In this document: positions 1 to 8,880 of the stretch, piece after piece | Layout: every line of letters starts with the position of its first letter | How positions within the stretch are numbered: the first letter of the stretch is position 1 | Source: a virus | IMG/VR virus record: IMGVR_UViG_3300046167_000475 | Span: 1 to 38,733 of that record | Length of the DNA: 38,733 nucleotides | Reading direction: 5' to 3' (one strand) | Notes under the pieces: model-generated | The model's input: only the letters and a program-made list of their open reading frames with translations | What the model was told of the DNA's origin: nothing | Databases searched by the model: none | Made by a program: the position numbers and the translations under genes

Positions 1-51
1 ACATTCCTTAGTAGTGTATGTGTTTTTTGATTTACAGTATGTCGCCCTCAT
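1..51 (-). CDS. Cys-rich 76-aa protein, N-terminal part (gene crosses the ends of the window)
   Basis: This is the first 17 codons of a gene that continues at 38733..38554. The ATG at 51..49 overlaps the end of the protease gene in another frame. Reading across base 1 into base 38733 stays open and gives 77 codons including the stop. Residues 6-20 hold four cysteines (Cys6, Cys17, Cys20, Cys22), a spacing that could bind a metal. The rest is polar and rich in Thr and Asn. I do not recognise the family. It lies between the protease and a fibre gene in the structural operon, so a minor structural or assembly role is possible. Confidence 0.6.
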   Translation of the reverse strand, partial: MRATYCKSKNTYTTKEC

Positions 52-637
52 TCTCTAAGTATTTTTTGATTTCTTGTAATGCCATAATAGCTTCCTCTTC
101 GGTCATATTTTCTATGTCGCTACTAAGGTCTTCTTTATCACTAAAAATCCCTTCAATACTTAATCCTAAATACCTTCCCTCTTTTACATCATTCCATACA
201 GCATCATTATCTATCTTCATTGTAACTGCCCAAGCACCTTCTACAGCATTTAAACCGTATAAAGCAGTTTTATCTTTACTAGGGTCTTCTACTATCCAAG
301 ATTCTATTACAGATACTCCAGAAGTTAATTCTTGATGCTCTAATGTTGTATTGTTGTTTTTAAGGCGTTTTAAGTATAGCTCAGACGCTTTTCTAACAGT
401 TTCCTTAGAGAATGTTATATTGTACTCGTAATCTCCTTTACGACGATATATGAGCTTATCTGGAACTAAAGCTAGTCCTACTATAATTCTTTTCTCTTCG
501 TTAAGTGTTTTAAACTCAACTTTATGTTTGCTTAGAGCTACAAAGTTTTCTTCTATAGCTGGAAACTCTACTAAGGATATAGCGTTTATACCCTCTTCAG
601 ACATTTGTTCGTCTATTATTAATTCTATCGTGTCCAT
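32..637 (-). CDS. Prohead maturation protease, XkdF-like
   Basis: This 201-aa protein resembles the XkdF-type putative serine peptidase family that cleaves scaffold and capsid proteins inside the prohead. Recognisable blocks are LVEFPAIEENFVAL (residues 23-36), the strand KRIIVGLALVPDK (about 49-61), TLEHQ with a candidate catalytic histidine (about 98-102), VIESWIVEDPSKD, and the GRYLGLSIEGIF block near 152-163, whose serine is the candidate nucleophile. The C-terminus is acidic. It follows the tape measure gene rather than the portal, an unusual place for a protease. A weak copy of the late motif lies just upstream (651-666). Confidence 0.78.
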   Translation of the reverse strand: MDTIELIIDEQMSEEGINAISLVEFPAIEENFVALSKHKVEFKTLNEEKRIIVGLALVPDKLIYRRKGDYEYNITFSKETVRKASELYLKRLKNNNTTLEHQELTSGVSVIESWIVEDPSKDKTALYGLNAVEGAWAVTMKIDNDAVWNDVKEGRYLGLSIEGIFSDKEDLSSDIENMTEEEAIMALQEIKKYLENEGDIL

Positions 638-650
638 AATATTAATTTAA

Positions 651-666
651 TAAGTTAACTATTATT
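651..666 (-). promoter_or_regulatory. Late-type motif, degenerate copy
   Basis: On the minus strand this reads AATAATAGTTAACTTA, two mismatches from the AAAAATAGTTATCTTA motif found before terS, the first structural gene and the gene upstream of portal. It sits 14 bases before the protease start codon, in the only sizeable gap between tape measure and protease. Confidence 0.4.
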
Positions 667-684
667 ATTTTTATTGTTTTGTTT

Positions 685-2643
685 TTATCCGAAGGTAGCG
701 TTACCTAATATCTCTTCGTCTAGTTGCTGTTGGTTTGTTATATCTCTACCTACAACGTATGCTTGCAATGGTTGATTAAACCTACCTTGTAATGTTTGTG
801 CTAGTTGGTTTTCTTGAGAAGTTCCAGCTAAGTTAAAGTTGAAATCTCTGTCGTTACCTCCTCCAGCTCCACCACCTCCTAGAGAACCAGCAGTAGATGT
901 TGCGCCAGCACTAGATTGGAATTGTTGTCTAGCTAATGTAGCTACGTTTGCTAAACCAGCAGCTAGTGTAGCAGCCATAGATATACCTTTAGTTACTGGG
1001 TTAAGGTCTAATGGATTTGCTTGAACTTGAGCTACAGCTAAGTAAGTAGATATTAATGCTTGAGATATATTAGCTGCTTTCTGCATCTTAAATCTCTTTT
1101 TCTCTACAATCTCTTGCTTCTTTCTTAATTCCTCATCATTCCTAGCTATTTCCAACTGAATACTCTTTCTTTCTGATTTAGATAAGTTTTCGTTATTCAA
1201 TCTCTCTTTAAGCTCATTATTTAAAGCATTAGTCTTGTTTTGTTCAAGAGTCATCTCTCTTTGGAACTCTCCATCTAAGAAACCACTTAACGCTTGACTA
1301 GATTCCATTAAAGCTTCTAATTTAACCTCAGTAAGTAATCTTTGTCTTTCTTTTATAGCTTCAGCATCAGCGTTAAGGTCTCTAGGAGCGAATGGGTCTA
1401 TTTTTAACTTACTCATCTCAGACTCTTCCTCTAGACTTATTAGCTTAGCGTAATACTGCTTATACTTTTCAATCAATTCAGAGTTAGCTCCATCTACAGC
1501 CATTATCCTTCTTAAATGAAAGTCTCTCTGTATTATAAGTCTACTCTTCTTGTCTTTAGCAGATAACAAAGCTATCTTCTCATCAGTCTTCATTATTTCA
1601 GCTAGAATCTTGCCTCTACCTTCTGATATTCCTTTAATGTCGAAATATTCTACCTTATCTCTCTTACCGTTTTTCTTACCTCCAGTAATAGCGTCTATTC
1701 TGTCTTGAACACTCTGAATAGCTGCTTCATATGTCTTCCATATTGCTGGAGAGTCTGCTACTTCTTTTTGTAGGTTTTTTAATGCAGTTTTCTCTAGCTC
1801 TAATGCTTTTACAGTTCCAGCTTGAGCTTCAGTTATCTCTTCTTTAGAGTTATTGTAGTCATCTAATATTGATTGACCTTCAGCGTATAATTCGTTAATC
1901 TTTGATTGCTCAGATTGTACTAACTTATCTAATTCTATTACTTTCTTCTGAAGGAATACATTATCCTCATCAGCAGCTAGTTTTTCTTTAAATGTAGCTA
2001 ACGCTTTTTTAAGGTTCTCAACACCTTCTTCTAAAGGTTCTTGCTTGTCAGCTAGTTTGCTAAGTTGCTCCTCTACGCTTCTTCTTTTTATTAGTAACTG
2101 CAAGTACTCTTCTATACTTTCTGACACTAGCTTAGTATGGTCTGATTGCTTAAGAAGTGTTGTATTTAATTCCTCAACTTCTTTCCTAAAATCTTTAGTA
2201 CCTTCTTCAGCTTTTTTGTTAGCTCCATAAAAGAAATCAAGAGCTGATACCGCAGCAGTAATAGCAAAAACGATTCCTAGAGGACCCATAAGTTGCTTAA
2301 GCATTAGCTTTAACGCAGCTCCAAATCCACCAGCTTTGGTAGATGCAGTACCTAACTGAGATACTAATTGAGTAATGTTATTCGCCATACCTCTAATACC
2401 GTAAGGTGCATCAGATATAACTCTAGAAAGTTCCATTGTTGCAGATGTAGCACTACCAGTAGCATCGCCTAACCCTTTTAAACTCTTTACTCCTTGTGTT
2501 GAGGACTTTGCTAAATCTTTCTGTAATTTAAGCACAGCCTTGTCAGCTTGTACAAATCCTTTAGTAAGACCGTCTATATTTACTTGACCAGTCTTGGTGT
2601 TTACTTGTACGTTATATATTATGTTATTTGTACTATCCGCCAT
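685..2643 (-). CDS. Tail tape measure protein
   Basis: The 652-residue protein has the tape-measure architecture: an N-terminal domain, a hydrophobic segment near residues 112-140 (MLKQLMGPLGIVFAITAA), a long charged helical middle with heptad-like Leu/Lys/Glu content (about 150-540), a second hydrophobic stretch (about 540-585) and a Gly/Ala-rich C-terminal tail. It sets tail length and helps deliver DNA. At the usual 1.5 angstrom per residue the tail would be about 100 nm, at the short end for siphoviruses. Its ATG overlaps the stop of the upstream 49-aa gene as TAATG. Confidence 0.85.
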   Translation of the reverse strand: MADSTNNIIYNVQVNTKTGQVNIDGLTKGFVQADKAVLKLQKDLAKSSTQGVKSLKGLGDATGSATSATMELSRVISDAPYGIRGMANNITQLVSQLGTASTKAGGFGAALKLMLKQLMGPLGIVFAITAAVSALDFFYGANKKAEEGTKDFRKEVEELNTTLLKQSDHTKLVSESIEEYLQLLIKRRSVEEQLSKLADKQEPLEEGVENLKKALATFKEKLAADEDNVFLQKKVIELDKLVQSEQSKINELYAEGQSILDDYNNSKEEITEAQAGTVKALELEKTALKNLQKEVADSPAIWKTYEAAIQSVQDRIDAITGGKKNGKRDKVEYFDIKGISEGRGKILAEIMKTDEKIALLSAKDKKSRLIIQRDFHLRRIMAVDGANSELIEKYKQYYAKLISLEEESEMSKLKIDPFAPRDLNADAEAIKERQRLLTEVKLEALMESSQALSGFLDGEFQREMTLEQNKTNALNNELKERLNNENLSKSERKSIQLEIARNDEELRKKQEIVEKKRFKMQKAANISQALISTYLAVAQVQANPLDLNPVTKGISMAATLAAGLANVATLARQQFQSSAGATSTAGSLGGGGAGGGNDRDFNFNLAGTSQENQLAQTLQGRFNQPLQAYVVGRDITNQQQLDEEILGNATFG

Positions 2644-2792
2644 TATTTCAATAGTTTTTTACGTTTATTACTCATTCTTAATTCCTTAAAGTTTGTAGGC
2701 AATTCGTACAATCCTTTAGCTATCTGTATGTCTTTGTCGGCTACTAGCCAGTCCTCGCTAGCTAGTAAATCTAATGTTTGTCTTATTATCAT
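2643..2792 (-). CDS. Small protein between tail-tip and tape measure genes
   Basis: A 49-aa gene. I chose the ATG at 2792 because it falls just after the stop of the tail-tip gene (2797). A longer version from 2867 would overlap that gene by about 70 bases. It ends as TAATG with the tape measure start. The protein is helical and basic at its C-terminus (SNKRKKLLK). Position suggests a small tail assembly factor, but no family is recognised. Confidence 0.55.
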   Translation of the reverse strand: MIIRQTLDLLASEDWLVADKDIQIAKGLYELPTNFKELRMSNKRKKLLK

Positions 2793-2796
2793 ATTA

Positions 2797-5700
2797 TTAT
2801 ATTGTACAACTTGTAAAATTAGGTCTTGATAGTACCCAAGCAGTAGCTCCAGTATCAAAATCAGCACAGTTTGTTACGTTAGGATTTACCGCCCAAGAAC
2901 TTAAATCTTGATTGAATACAATACATCCTTGAAACATATTTCTCATATCTGATACTCCGCTAACACTCCATCCAGAAATATCTTGATTAAAAGCTATTGC
3001 GCTAGTAAACATACTCTGTGTGTTAGTTAAACCAGTAGTAGTCCATCCAGAAATGTTTCCGTTAAAGGCAGATGCTCCGAAAAACATACCAATCATATTA
3101 CCAGTACTACTAACATCCCAGCTATTAAGGTTTTGATTGAAAACTATTGCGTTTTTAAACATATTACCCATACTGCTAACTAATCCAGTATTCCAACTTC
3201 CCACATTTCCATTAAAAGCAGATGCTCCGTTAAACGTACTAGACATAATAGTAACACTGCTTGTATCCCATCCTCCAATATCTTTATTGAAAGCTGTAGC
3301 ATCTTTAAACATAGCGCCCATATTAGTAACGCTATCTGTACTCCATCCAGTAATATCTCCGTTGAATGAAGTTGCTTCTTCAAACATAGAATTTAAATCA
3401 ATAGCGCTAGTTAAATCCCAAGAATTAAGGTCTTGATTAAATGAAGTCGCTTGACTAAACATAAAAGAAAAGTCAGTAACACTACCTACATCCCATCCAG
3501 AAATATCTTGATTAAAAGCAGAAGCTCTAGAGAACATAGTACTCATATCTGTTACATTGCTAACATCCCATCCGCTAATATCTCCGTTAAACGTAGATTT
3601 AAAGAAAAACGCACCATTCATATCTGTTACCCCACTTGTATTCCAGTCTTTCATCTTACCGTAAGGAGCTACAAAATAATCTCCAGTTACTGGCTCTTGA
3701 GCTAAACAGTCATCTACTGCTTGCTGGAAAGTTGCATTAGTTAATGTTGGGAAAGGAGATGAGCTAGCTGCTTTAAATATTATAGTATTACTAGGGTCTG
3801 AATAGTTACCAGCAGCATCTTTAGCTACAACGTAAACCTCGCAGTATTGAGCGTATGTTAATCCACTAATAAATGCGTTAGTATCTGTAACTGTAGAGAT
3901 TAATTGGTCGTTTAAGTAAACATCATATCCAACAACTCCTACGTTATCAGTACTAGGCAGCCAAGAAACTTGTACTAACTCAGAGTTTTCAATAAGAGTT
4001 AAGCTTAATGGTGCTGTAGGTCTTTCTTTATCTGTATCTAGTGTAACTACTGTTAGAACGTCTGATAAAGGAGATGTGTTTCCTTGAGCATCAAGAGCTT
4101 GTATAGTTATATCGTAACTTGTGTTAGCGTCTAATCCGTTTAATGTATAGCTAGTTCTGTAGTACTCATCCTCATCTGTACTTACTCTAACTCCGTCAAC
4201 GTACACTCTGTATTTCTTAACTAGCTCTTCTGCTGGATTAGCAGTCCAGTTAAACACTATTGAGTCTCTATTTCTAAATACTAAAGCCAAATCTTGTGGT
4301 TTTGTTAATGTAGCTCCAATAGTATCATCTACTGGGTCTATAAAGAATCTAAGTATCAACTCTAAGTCTGTAAGACCATTAGTTAAGTTAGTTCTTATGT
4401 TATTTATTAAGAATTCATCCCCAGCAATAACTAAGGTATCATTCAATTTGTAATTAAGTAGGAATCTTAATGTAGATTTCATCTTTAAATCAAATACTCT
4501 TGTTCTTTTGTCGAATACTGATTTTATGTAGTTCTGGTAGTATAGTCTAAATAGTCCATTACTAGCTAGTTGATTTGTAAACTCGTCAAATTCAGCATTA
4601 AAGTTTATACTCTTAGTTGCTGGAGTAGTAATCCAATTAGAAGCTACAGTACTGTAATATTCTTGAGCATTAGTATTGCTAGGTCTATTATACTGACTTA
4701 TTTGATTAGCTTTACCTACGAATCCTATCTTGTATCTTGTAGGCTCTACTGGTTGTACATTATTGTAGAATAATAGAGGTTTTGTTAATACTGGAGACTG
4801 CTCATCACTAACTAACCATCCCCATCCCATTTCTGTTCTGTCTAATAAGTTAGATTCATCACTTAATCTCTCGTAATATACCTTTTCAAATGGTAATTTT
4901 ATATCGTATGCTTTTCCATCAAAAGCTAAGTCATACGCTTGACCATCTTCGTTTGTATTGTATTCTAAGTCTCCGTATTCTGAGTTTGTCTGCTCGTTTT
5001 TACTCTGCAATCCAAAGGTGCTAGGCTCACTATACTTAAAACTTATGTTTTTGTATAATGGCATCCTCTTAACGCTTAATTCACTCTTATCTACGCTACC
5101 AGTTATATCTATACTAGAACCGCTTCTGTAATACTCCGTTAGAGGTAGTACTACTGTCTTTCCTTCGCTATTTATGTATGCTGTTAAGTTAAATGCATTG
5201 AATAGTCCTTTTAAGAAGTCTATTACTGATATCTTAGGCATATTTCTAGTTACCTCTATGTTTGATACCATATTCTGAACACCAACTACAGCAGTACTGT
5301 ATGTGCTAGAGCTTGTTACTGGAGTTCCAGCAAAGTTAGTTATATCACAAACAAATTCAGATGTATTTCCGAATAGTTTATACCTTCTTTTAGTTAATGT
5401 TAAGTCTAATTCATATTGAGTAAGCTCTGTGCTTGCAGATGATATCTCTATTTTTAAATCATCCCAATTAGTTAACTCTTGAGTACATAATACTTGTTGA
5501 ACAGTTTGCGCTCCTTGAACATCTATAAATTGATTAATAAGAGTTCCTCCGTTAAATACCTTAACATTGTAAACTGGGTCAGAACCTCCTCCAGCTTTAA
5601 CTGTGTTGGATATATGGATATCTAAAGCATATTGAAATACTCTATACTCTGTATTACCTCCTCCAGTTGTGTATGTTAACTCCCAATAAGTATTTAAAGG

Positions 5701-6621
5701 TCTTAAATCTCCGTTAGTAGACGCATCCTCAACAAAATCTGAGTTAAGGTCGCTCGTACCTAGTCTGTAAGATACTGAGTTGTCTGTATCTGTAGAAGAG
5801 GTAGGAGATAGAACTCCTTTATTGTTACTCATTAGCATATACAAATCACTAAACTCAAGAGTTCCGAAGAAATCTCCAGAAAAGTTAATACTAGCGTATT
5901 TCTCTGATATAGCGTCTATTATGTTACTAACCTTTATAGCTGGCTTTAAGTCAATATAGCTAATACCGTAAGTACTAGTACCTAAAGAGTTGTATATGTT
6001 TCTAGATAACCCTTGATTAAATGTAACTGGAGCTGTTTCGCCAGTTGAATCATAATACCATTGAGCATCAGAAGATATAGAAGGATAGATAATATCTCTA
6101 TTGCTTGAAACTATCATATCAGTACCTTGTAAGCCTAGTCCAGTAGTAAACCCATCATATACAGTATCTACATTGTATTCGTGATTGTATTTATCTAAAG
6201 CTGATAGGTCTGATAACTTATCCTTACCTAATACGTTAGATAGAGTAGATAAAGCACCAAAGAATACTAATCTGTATGAATGAGGTTTTCCGTTTTTAAG
6301 TAAAGACTCACTAAGTCTTAAATATCCAATCTTAAACAACATACCATTTAAGTGTATCTCAGCTCTTTGCTTTATCCTAGCATCAAAACCATTGTTTATA
6401 AGGGTATTGTAGTAGTGTTTGAATATCTTATTGTTCTTTTTAGATGCTGGAACAGAGAATGTTTGAGAATAGTCTGTGAATATCTTAGAGATATCTCTAA
6501 CGTCTTGTACAGATGAACTAAGCTCTATTGATTCAAAATCAAAGAACTCAATCCTCTCAAAAGTAGCATCCCCAGTAGGGTCTCCACTTGTATCTACATA
6601 TAATTGTGGCTGTAATTTCAT
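2797..6621 (-). CDS. Tail-tip / receptor-binding protein with FnIII and BspA-like repeats
   Basis: At 1274 residues this is the largest gene. Roughly the first 770 residues look like a tail-tip or baseplate-hub protein of flavobacterial phages (strand-rich, with several aromatic-rich segments). Two fibronectin type III domains follow (about 780-870 and 880-975, with typical SYTLNGLDANTSYDITI and LTYAQYCEVYVVA strands). The C-terminal part (about 990-1261) is eleven 25-residue units of the form FNxDIsgWdvssVTdMxxMF, matching the BspA-like / DUF285 surface-protein repeats. Such repeats are used by bacteria for surface adhesion, so here they probably contact the host receptor. Its ATG overlaps the stop of the upstream gene (TAATG). 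Confidence 0.75.
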   Translation of the reverse strand: MKLQPQLYVDTSGDPTGDATFERIEFFDFESIELSSSVQDVRDISKIFTDYSQTFSVPASKKNNKIFKHYYNTLINNGFDARIKQRAEIHLNGMLFKIGYLRLSESLLKNGKPHSYRLVFFGALSTLSNVLGKDKLSDLSALDKYNHEYNVDTVYDGFTTGLGLQGTDMIVSSNRDIIYPSISSDAQWYYDSTGETAPVTFNQGLSRNIYNSLGTSTYGISYIDLKPAIKVSNIIDAISEKYASINFSGDFFGTLEFSDLYMLMSNNKGVLSPTSSTDTDNSVSYRLGTSDLNSDFVEDASTNGDLRPLNTYWELTYTTGGGNTEYRVFQYALDIHISNTVKAGGGSDPVYNVKVFNGGTLINQFIDVQGAQTVQQVLCTQELTNWDDLKIEISSASTELTQYELDLTLTKRRYKLFGNTSEFVCDITNFAGTPVTSSSTYSTAVVGVQNMVSNIEVTRNMPKISVIDFLKGLFNAFNLTAYINSEGKTVVLPLTEYYRSGSSIDITGSVDKSELSVKRMPLYKNISFKYSEPSTFGLQSKNEQTNSEYGDLEYNTNEDGQAYDLAFDGKAYDIKLPFEKVYYERLSDESNLLDRTEMGWGWLVSDEQSPVLTKPLLFYNNVQPVEPTRYKIGFVGKANQISQYNRPSNTNAQEYYSTVASNWITTPATKSINFNAEFDEFTNQLASNGLFRLYYQNYIKSVFDKRTRVFDLKMKSTLRFLLNYKLNDTLVIAGDEFLINNIRTNLTNGLTDLELILRFFIDPVDDTIGATLTKPQDLALVFRNRDSIVFNWTANPAEELVKKYRVYVDGVRVSTDEDEYYRTSYTLNGLDANTSYDITIQALDAQGNTSPLSDVLTVVTLDTDKERPTAPLSLTLIENSELVQVSWLPSTDNVGVVGYDVYLNDQLISTVTDTNAFISGLTYAQYCEVYVVAKDAAGNYSDPSNTIIFKAASSSPFPTLTNATFQQAVDDCLAQEPVTGDYFVAPYGKMKDWNTSGVTDMNGAFFFKSTFNGDISGWDVSNVTDMSTMFSRASAFNQDISGWDVGSVTDFSFMFSQATSFNQDLNSWDLTSAIDLNSMFEEATSFNGDITGWSTDSVTNMGAMFKDATAFNKDIGGWDTSSVTIMSSTFNGASAFNGNVGSWNTGLVSSMGNMFKNAIVFNQNLNSWDVSSTGNMIGMFFGASAFNGNISGWTTTGLTNTQSMFTSAIAFNQDISGWSVSGVSDMRNMFQGCIVFNQDLSSWAVNPNVTNCADFDTGATAWVLSRPNFTSCTI
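2839..3654 (-). repeat. 75-bp coding tandem repeat (25-aa BspA/DUF285 units)
   Basis: Nine complete units of exactly 25 codons (about 2917-3591) are flanked by one degenerate unit on each side. Each unit starts Phe-Asn and keeps a central Trp and a Val-Thr-x-Met-x-x-Met-Phe core. No indels change the 75-bp period, while the variable positions differ freely, so this is an old and selected array rather than a recent slippage product. Confidence 0.85.
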
Positions 6622-7844
6622 TAAACTATATTATCTATTATGTTATTACTCATTTCTAAATTAATAGTGTAGTTTATTAGCTTGTCGTTTATAGATGTTT
6701 TGTATTTAAGCTCAGAATCAGTTACATTAACAGCTTGTAAGACACCTTTATTGTAATCGAATAGTGTTACCTCCTCAGATAGCATAAGTTGCTTAAAAGA
6801 CTCGTTAAGAGCTTCTACAACGAAGCCAGAGTTTAATATTACAGACTCAGTTCCGTTTTTATTGTATTGTTGCATTGTTCTAACAGTATTATCTACTGCT
6901 GGTTCAAATCCAGCTATTCTCTGCTCTATTTGATTAGCTCTAAAGTTCTCAGAGGTAACGCTTAGTGATTCTTGTGATTTCTTAAAGAACCATAAGCTCT
7001 CTTTTACTCCAAATCTATTCTTAAATATAAGTTTATAAGGGTTGTATTTGCATTCAGTTACTGTTTTAACAGTTAATACCTTTGAAGAGTATTTATTGCT
7101 AATAATAACCTTATCTACGTCTAATAACTTGTATTCTTCTAGGAAATCTTCTATACACTTGTTTCTTTCGTAGATACCATTCTGAACTTCAATTCTTTGT
7201 TGGAATGATAAGAAAGTATAAGGCGCATTATAATCGCTAGAGAATCCAGCAGCAGCATTTGTAGAATTTACATCGCTACTAAAAGTCTCTAGCACTTCTC
7301 CATTCTTGTATAAAGCAATATCTATATTGTTATCTGTTAAATCAGCATAAGGAGTATTAAAGTCTACTAAAAGTATAGTAGGAATCTCTAAAGGAGCATC
7401 ATCTAGCTTGTATATTACATCAGAACTACCAGCGTAAGAGCCATTATTATGCAATGTGTTTGTAAAGTCATAACTATGAGGGTCTGTGTTGTATAGATAT
7501 CCGTCTAAAGCATAATGAGTTTCTATATGAGTAGGTTGAACTACATCATTAATACGACCATCAAAACTAAACTCTACTAACAGCGGTCTATTCTGAAAGT
7601 TCTTATTATATTGATTAACGTAATTACCATTTCCATCTATAGTATAGGTTTCTGGGAACTCAGACGCTATAAGGTTAGATACATCTATAAAATAGTTATT
7701 TCTAAAAGAAAGTTGGTATGTTTGGTAGATAGTACTAATACCTCCAGAACTAGATGCTTTACCTATAGTTATCTGTAATGAAGCACCAGCGTCTAAACCT
7801 CTTCTGCTTACGTTATATGGACTTCTTGTTAATATTAATCCCAT
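6621..7844 (-). CDS. Putative distal tail / tail-tip associated protein
   Basis: A 407-aa protein between the neck genes and the large tail-tip gene. It is rich in beta strands and has a mid-protein block, NPYKLIFKNRFGVKESLWFF (about residues 267-286), that recurs in flavobacterial phage tail proteins as I remember them. The position matches a Dit-like or hub-associated protein linking tail tube and tip. It ends as TAATG with the next gene. Function is inferred from order only. Confidence 0.5.
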   Translation of the reverse strand: MGLILTRSPYNVSRRGLDAGASLQITIGKASSSGGISTIYQTYQLSFRNNYFIDVSNLIASEFPETYTIDGNGNYVNQYNKNFQNRPLLVEFSFDGRINDVVQPTHIETHYALDGYLYNTDPHSYDFTNTLHNNGSYAGSSDVIYKLDDAPLEIPTILLVDFNTPYADLTDNNIDIALYKNGEVLETFSSDVNSTNAAAGFSSDYNAPYTFLSFQQRIEVQNGIYERNKCIEDFLEEYKLLDVDKVIISNKYSSKVLTVKTVTECKYNPYKLIFKNRFGVKESLWFFKKSQESLSVTSENFRANQIEQRIAGFEPAVDNTVRTMQQYNKNGTESVILNSGFVVEALNESFKQLMLSEEVTLFDYNKGVLQAVNVTDSELKYKTSINDKLINYTINLEMSNNIIDNIV

Positions 7845-7847
7845 TGC

Positions 7848-8354
7848 TTATTTTTTATTTAATTGTTCTTGTAAGTCTTTCTTGTAACCTTCTAATATTA
7901 ATTCTTCTATCTTAGTTCTTGTCTGATTTATTGCTGCTTGCATAAAACCACTACCTTTATAAGAAAACCTCTTAGAAATACCTTTGGTTCTTATACTTCT
8001 AGCCAAAACATAACCTAAAGATTTCCAAGAATGCTGATTAACTTTCTTGAATCTACCTTTACTGTCTCTTATTAACGGTCTGATACCTTTTATCTTTGCC
8101 CATTTAATTATATTAGACTGTAATTGCTTAAATCCTTCTTTATCTCCGCTTCCACTAGTTGATATACCTTCTGATAATGCTTTTGCGTACCTTTCTCCAA
8201 ATACTTTTAACTCATCAGCAGCACTAGTATAGGTAAAAGAGTTTTCAAGCTTTCCAGTAGCCTTAAATCCATCTTTCTGTGATTCTACCTTTAGTTTTTC
8301 ACTAATAAGCTTACCAACCTCATTTAGAGCTTTATTTAAGTTAATATTCTCCAT
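7848..8354 (-). CDS. Neck / head-tail joining protein, HK97 gp10-like
   Basis: A 168-aa basic protein with an N-terminal helical part (LNKALNEVGKLISEKLK), a central KATGKLENSFTYT segment and a long basic helix-rich C-terminus. The ATGKLxxSF pattern is typical of HK97 gp10 / minor tail completion proteins, which sit at the head-tail junction. The ATG overlaps the stop of the 152-aa gene (TAATG). Assigned from motif and gene order. Confidence 0.55.
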   Translation of the reverse strand: MENINLNKALNEVGKLISEKLKVESQKDGFKATGKLENSFTYTSAADELKVFGERYAKALSEGISTSGSGDKEGFKQLQSNIIKWAKIKGIRPLIRDSKGRFKKVNQHSWKSLGYVLARSIRTKGISKRFSYKGSGFMQAAINQTRTKIEELILEGYKKDLQEQLNKK

Positions 8355-8812
8355 TAACAGACACTAGTTCCATTAGGTACTTCAATATCTATATCAACAC
8401 TCCATCCAGCTAGAACATTATTAAATCTTTCTTTAAATGGTTCTGCTACTGGTGTTGTGCTTACTTGATAATTAGCCTTAAACAAATCTCCTCTCATTAA
8501 CTTCATTATTAAGGTATTTATAACCTCAAATTGAGTATTCATAACATCGTGTAAGTTGTCATTACCATAGAAATCATCAAATTCACTAGCTTTAGGGTTT
8601 TGGTCTACTATGTCTGCACATAATAATCTTATTCTAAAGCTAACAGTTCTTGCATTATAAGACACATTCTCTATTAATAAGTGTGATAATGGGAACATTG
8701 TTGTCTTATCTAAATCAAGGTCAGAAATCTCTCCATAAGTTACTGTATTTACAGAAGGACTGCTTCTAAGCTCTTCTTTAAGTACCTCTAATATGTCGTA
8801 AACGTGCGTCAT
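8354..8812 (-). CDS. Putative tail terminator / tail completion protein
   Basis: A 152-aa acidic protein just upstream of the gp10-like gene. The size, the opening helix (VYDILEVLKEELRSSPSVNTVT), the strands around FPLSHLLIENVSY and the closing DIDIEVPNGTSVC strand fit tail terminator-type proteins, which cap the tail tube and bind the head connector. This is a fold-level guess without sequence certainty. Start and stop are coupled to neighbours by TAATG overlaps. Confidence 0.45.
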   Translation of the reverse strand: MTHVYDILEVLKEELRSSPSVNTVTYGEISDLDLDKTTMFPLSHLLIENVSYNARTVSFRIRLLCADIVDQNPKASEFDDFYGNDNLHDVMNTQFEVINTLIMKLMRGDLFKANYQVSTTPVAEPFKERFNNVLAGWSVDIDIEVPNGTSVC

Positions 8813-8880
8813 TATCTTGAATGTTGTTTTATTAATTTATTCTCTAATTCGTTCTTCTCTTTAGCAAACTCTAAATACAT
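8812..8880 (-). CDS. Very small coupled gene (22 aa)
   Basis: A 22-codon helical, charged peptide starting MYLEFAKEKNELE. Its ATG overlaps the stop of the 236-aa gene as TAATG and its own stop overlaps the next ATG as TAATG, so it is tied into the operon on both sides. That double coupling is the main reason to believe in it. It might instead be a frameshift-added tail of the upstream chaperone-like protein. Confidence 0.45.
   Translation of the reverse strand: MYLEFAKEKNELENKLIKQHSR

Noticed and set aside
839-1024. Plus-strand frame with Pro-rich peptide inside the tape measure gene
   Set aside because: It is the complement of the Gly/Ala-rich tail of the tape measure protein; there is no promoter or neighbour on that strand.
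2793-2867. Longer start for the gene before tape measure
   Set aside because: It would overlap the tail-tip gene by about 70 bases, while the ATG at 2792 follows that gene's stop directly.
3137-3705. Plus-strand frames opposite the BspA-like repeats
   Set aside because: The periodic codons of the repeat array keep the opposite strand open; the peptides only mirror the repeats.
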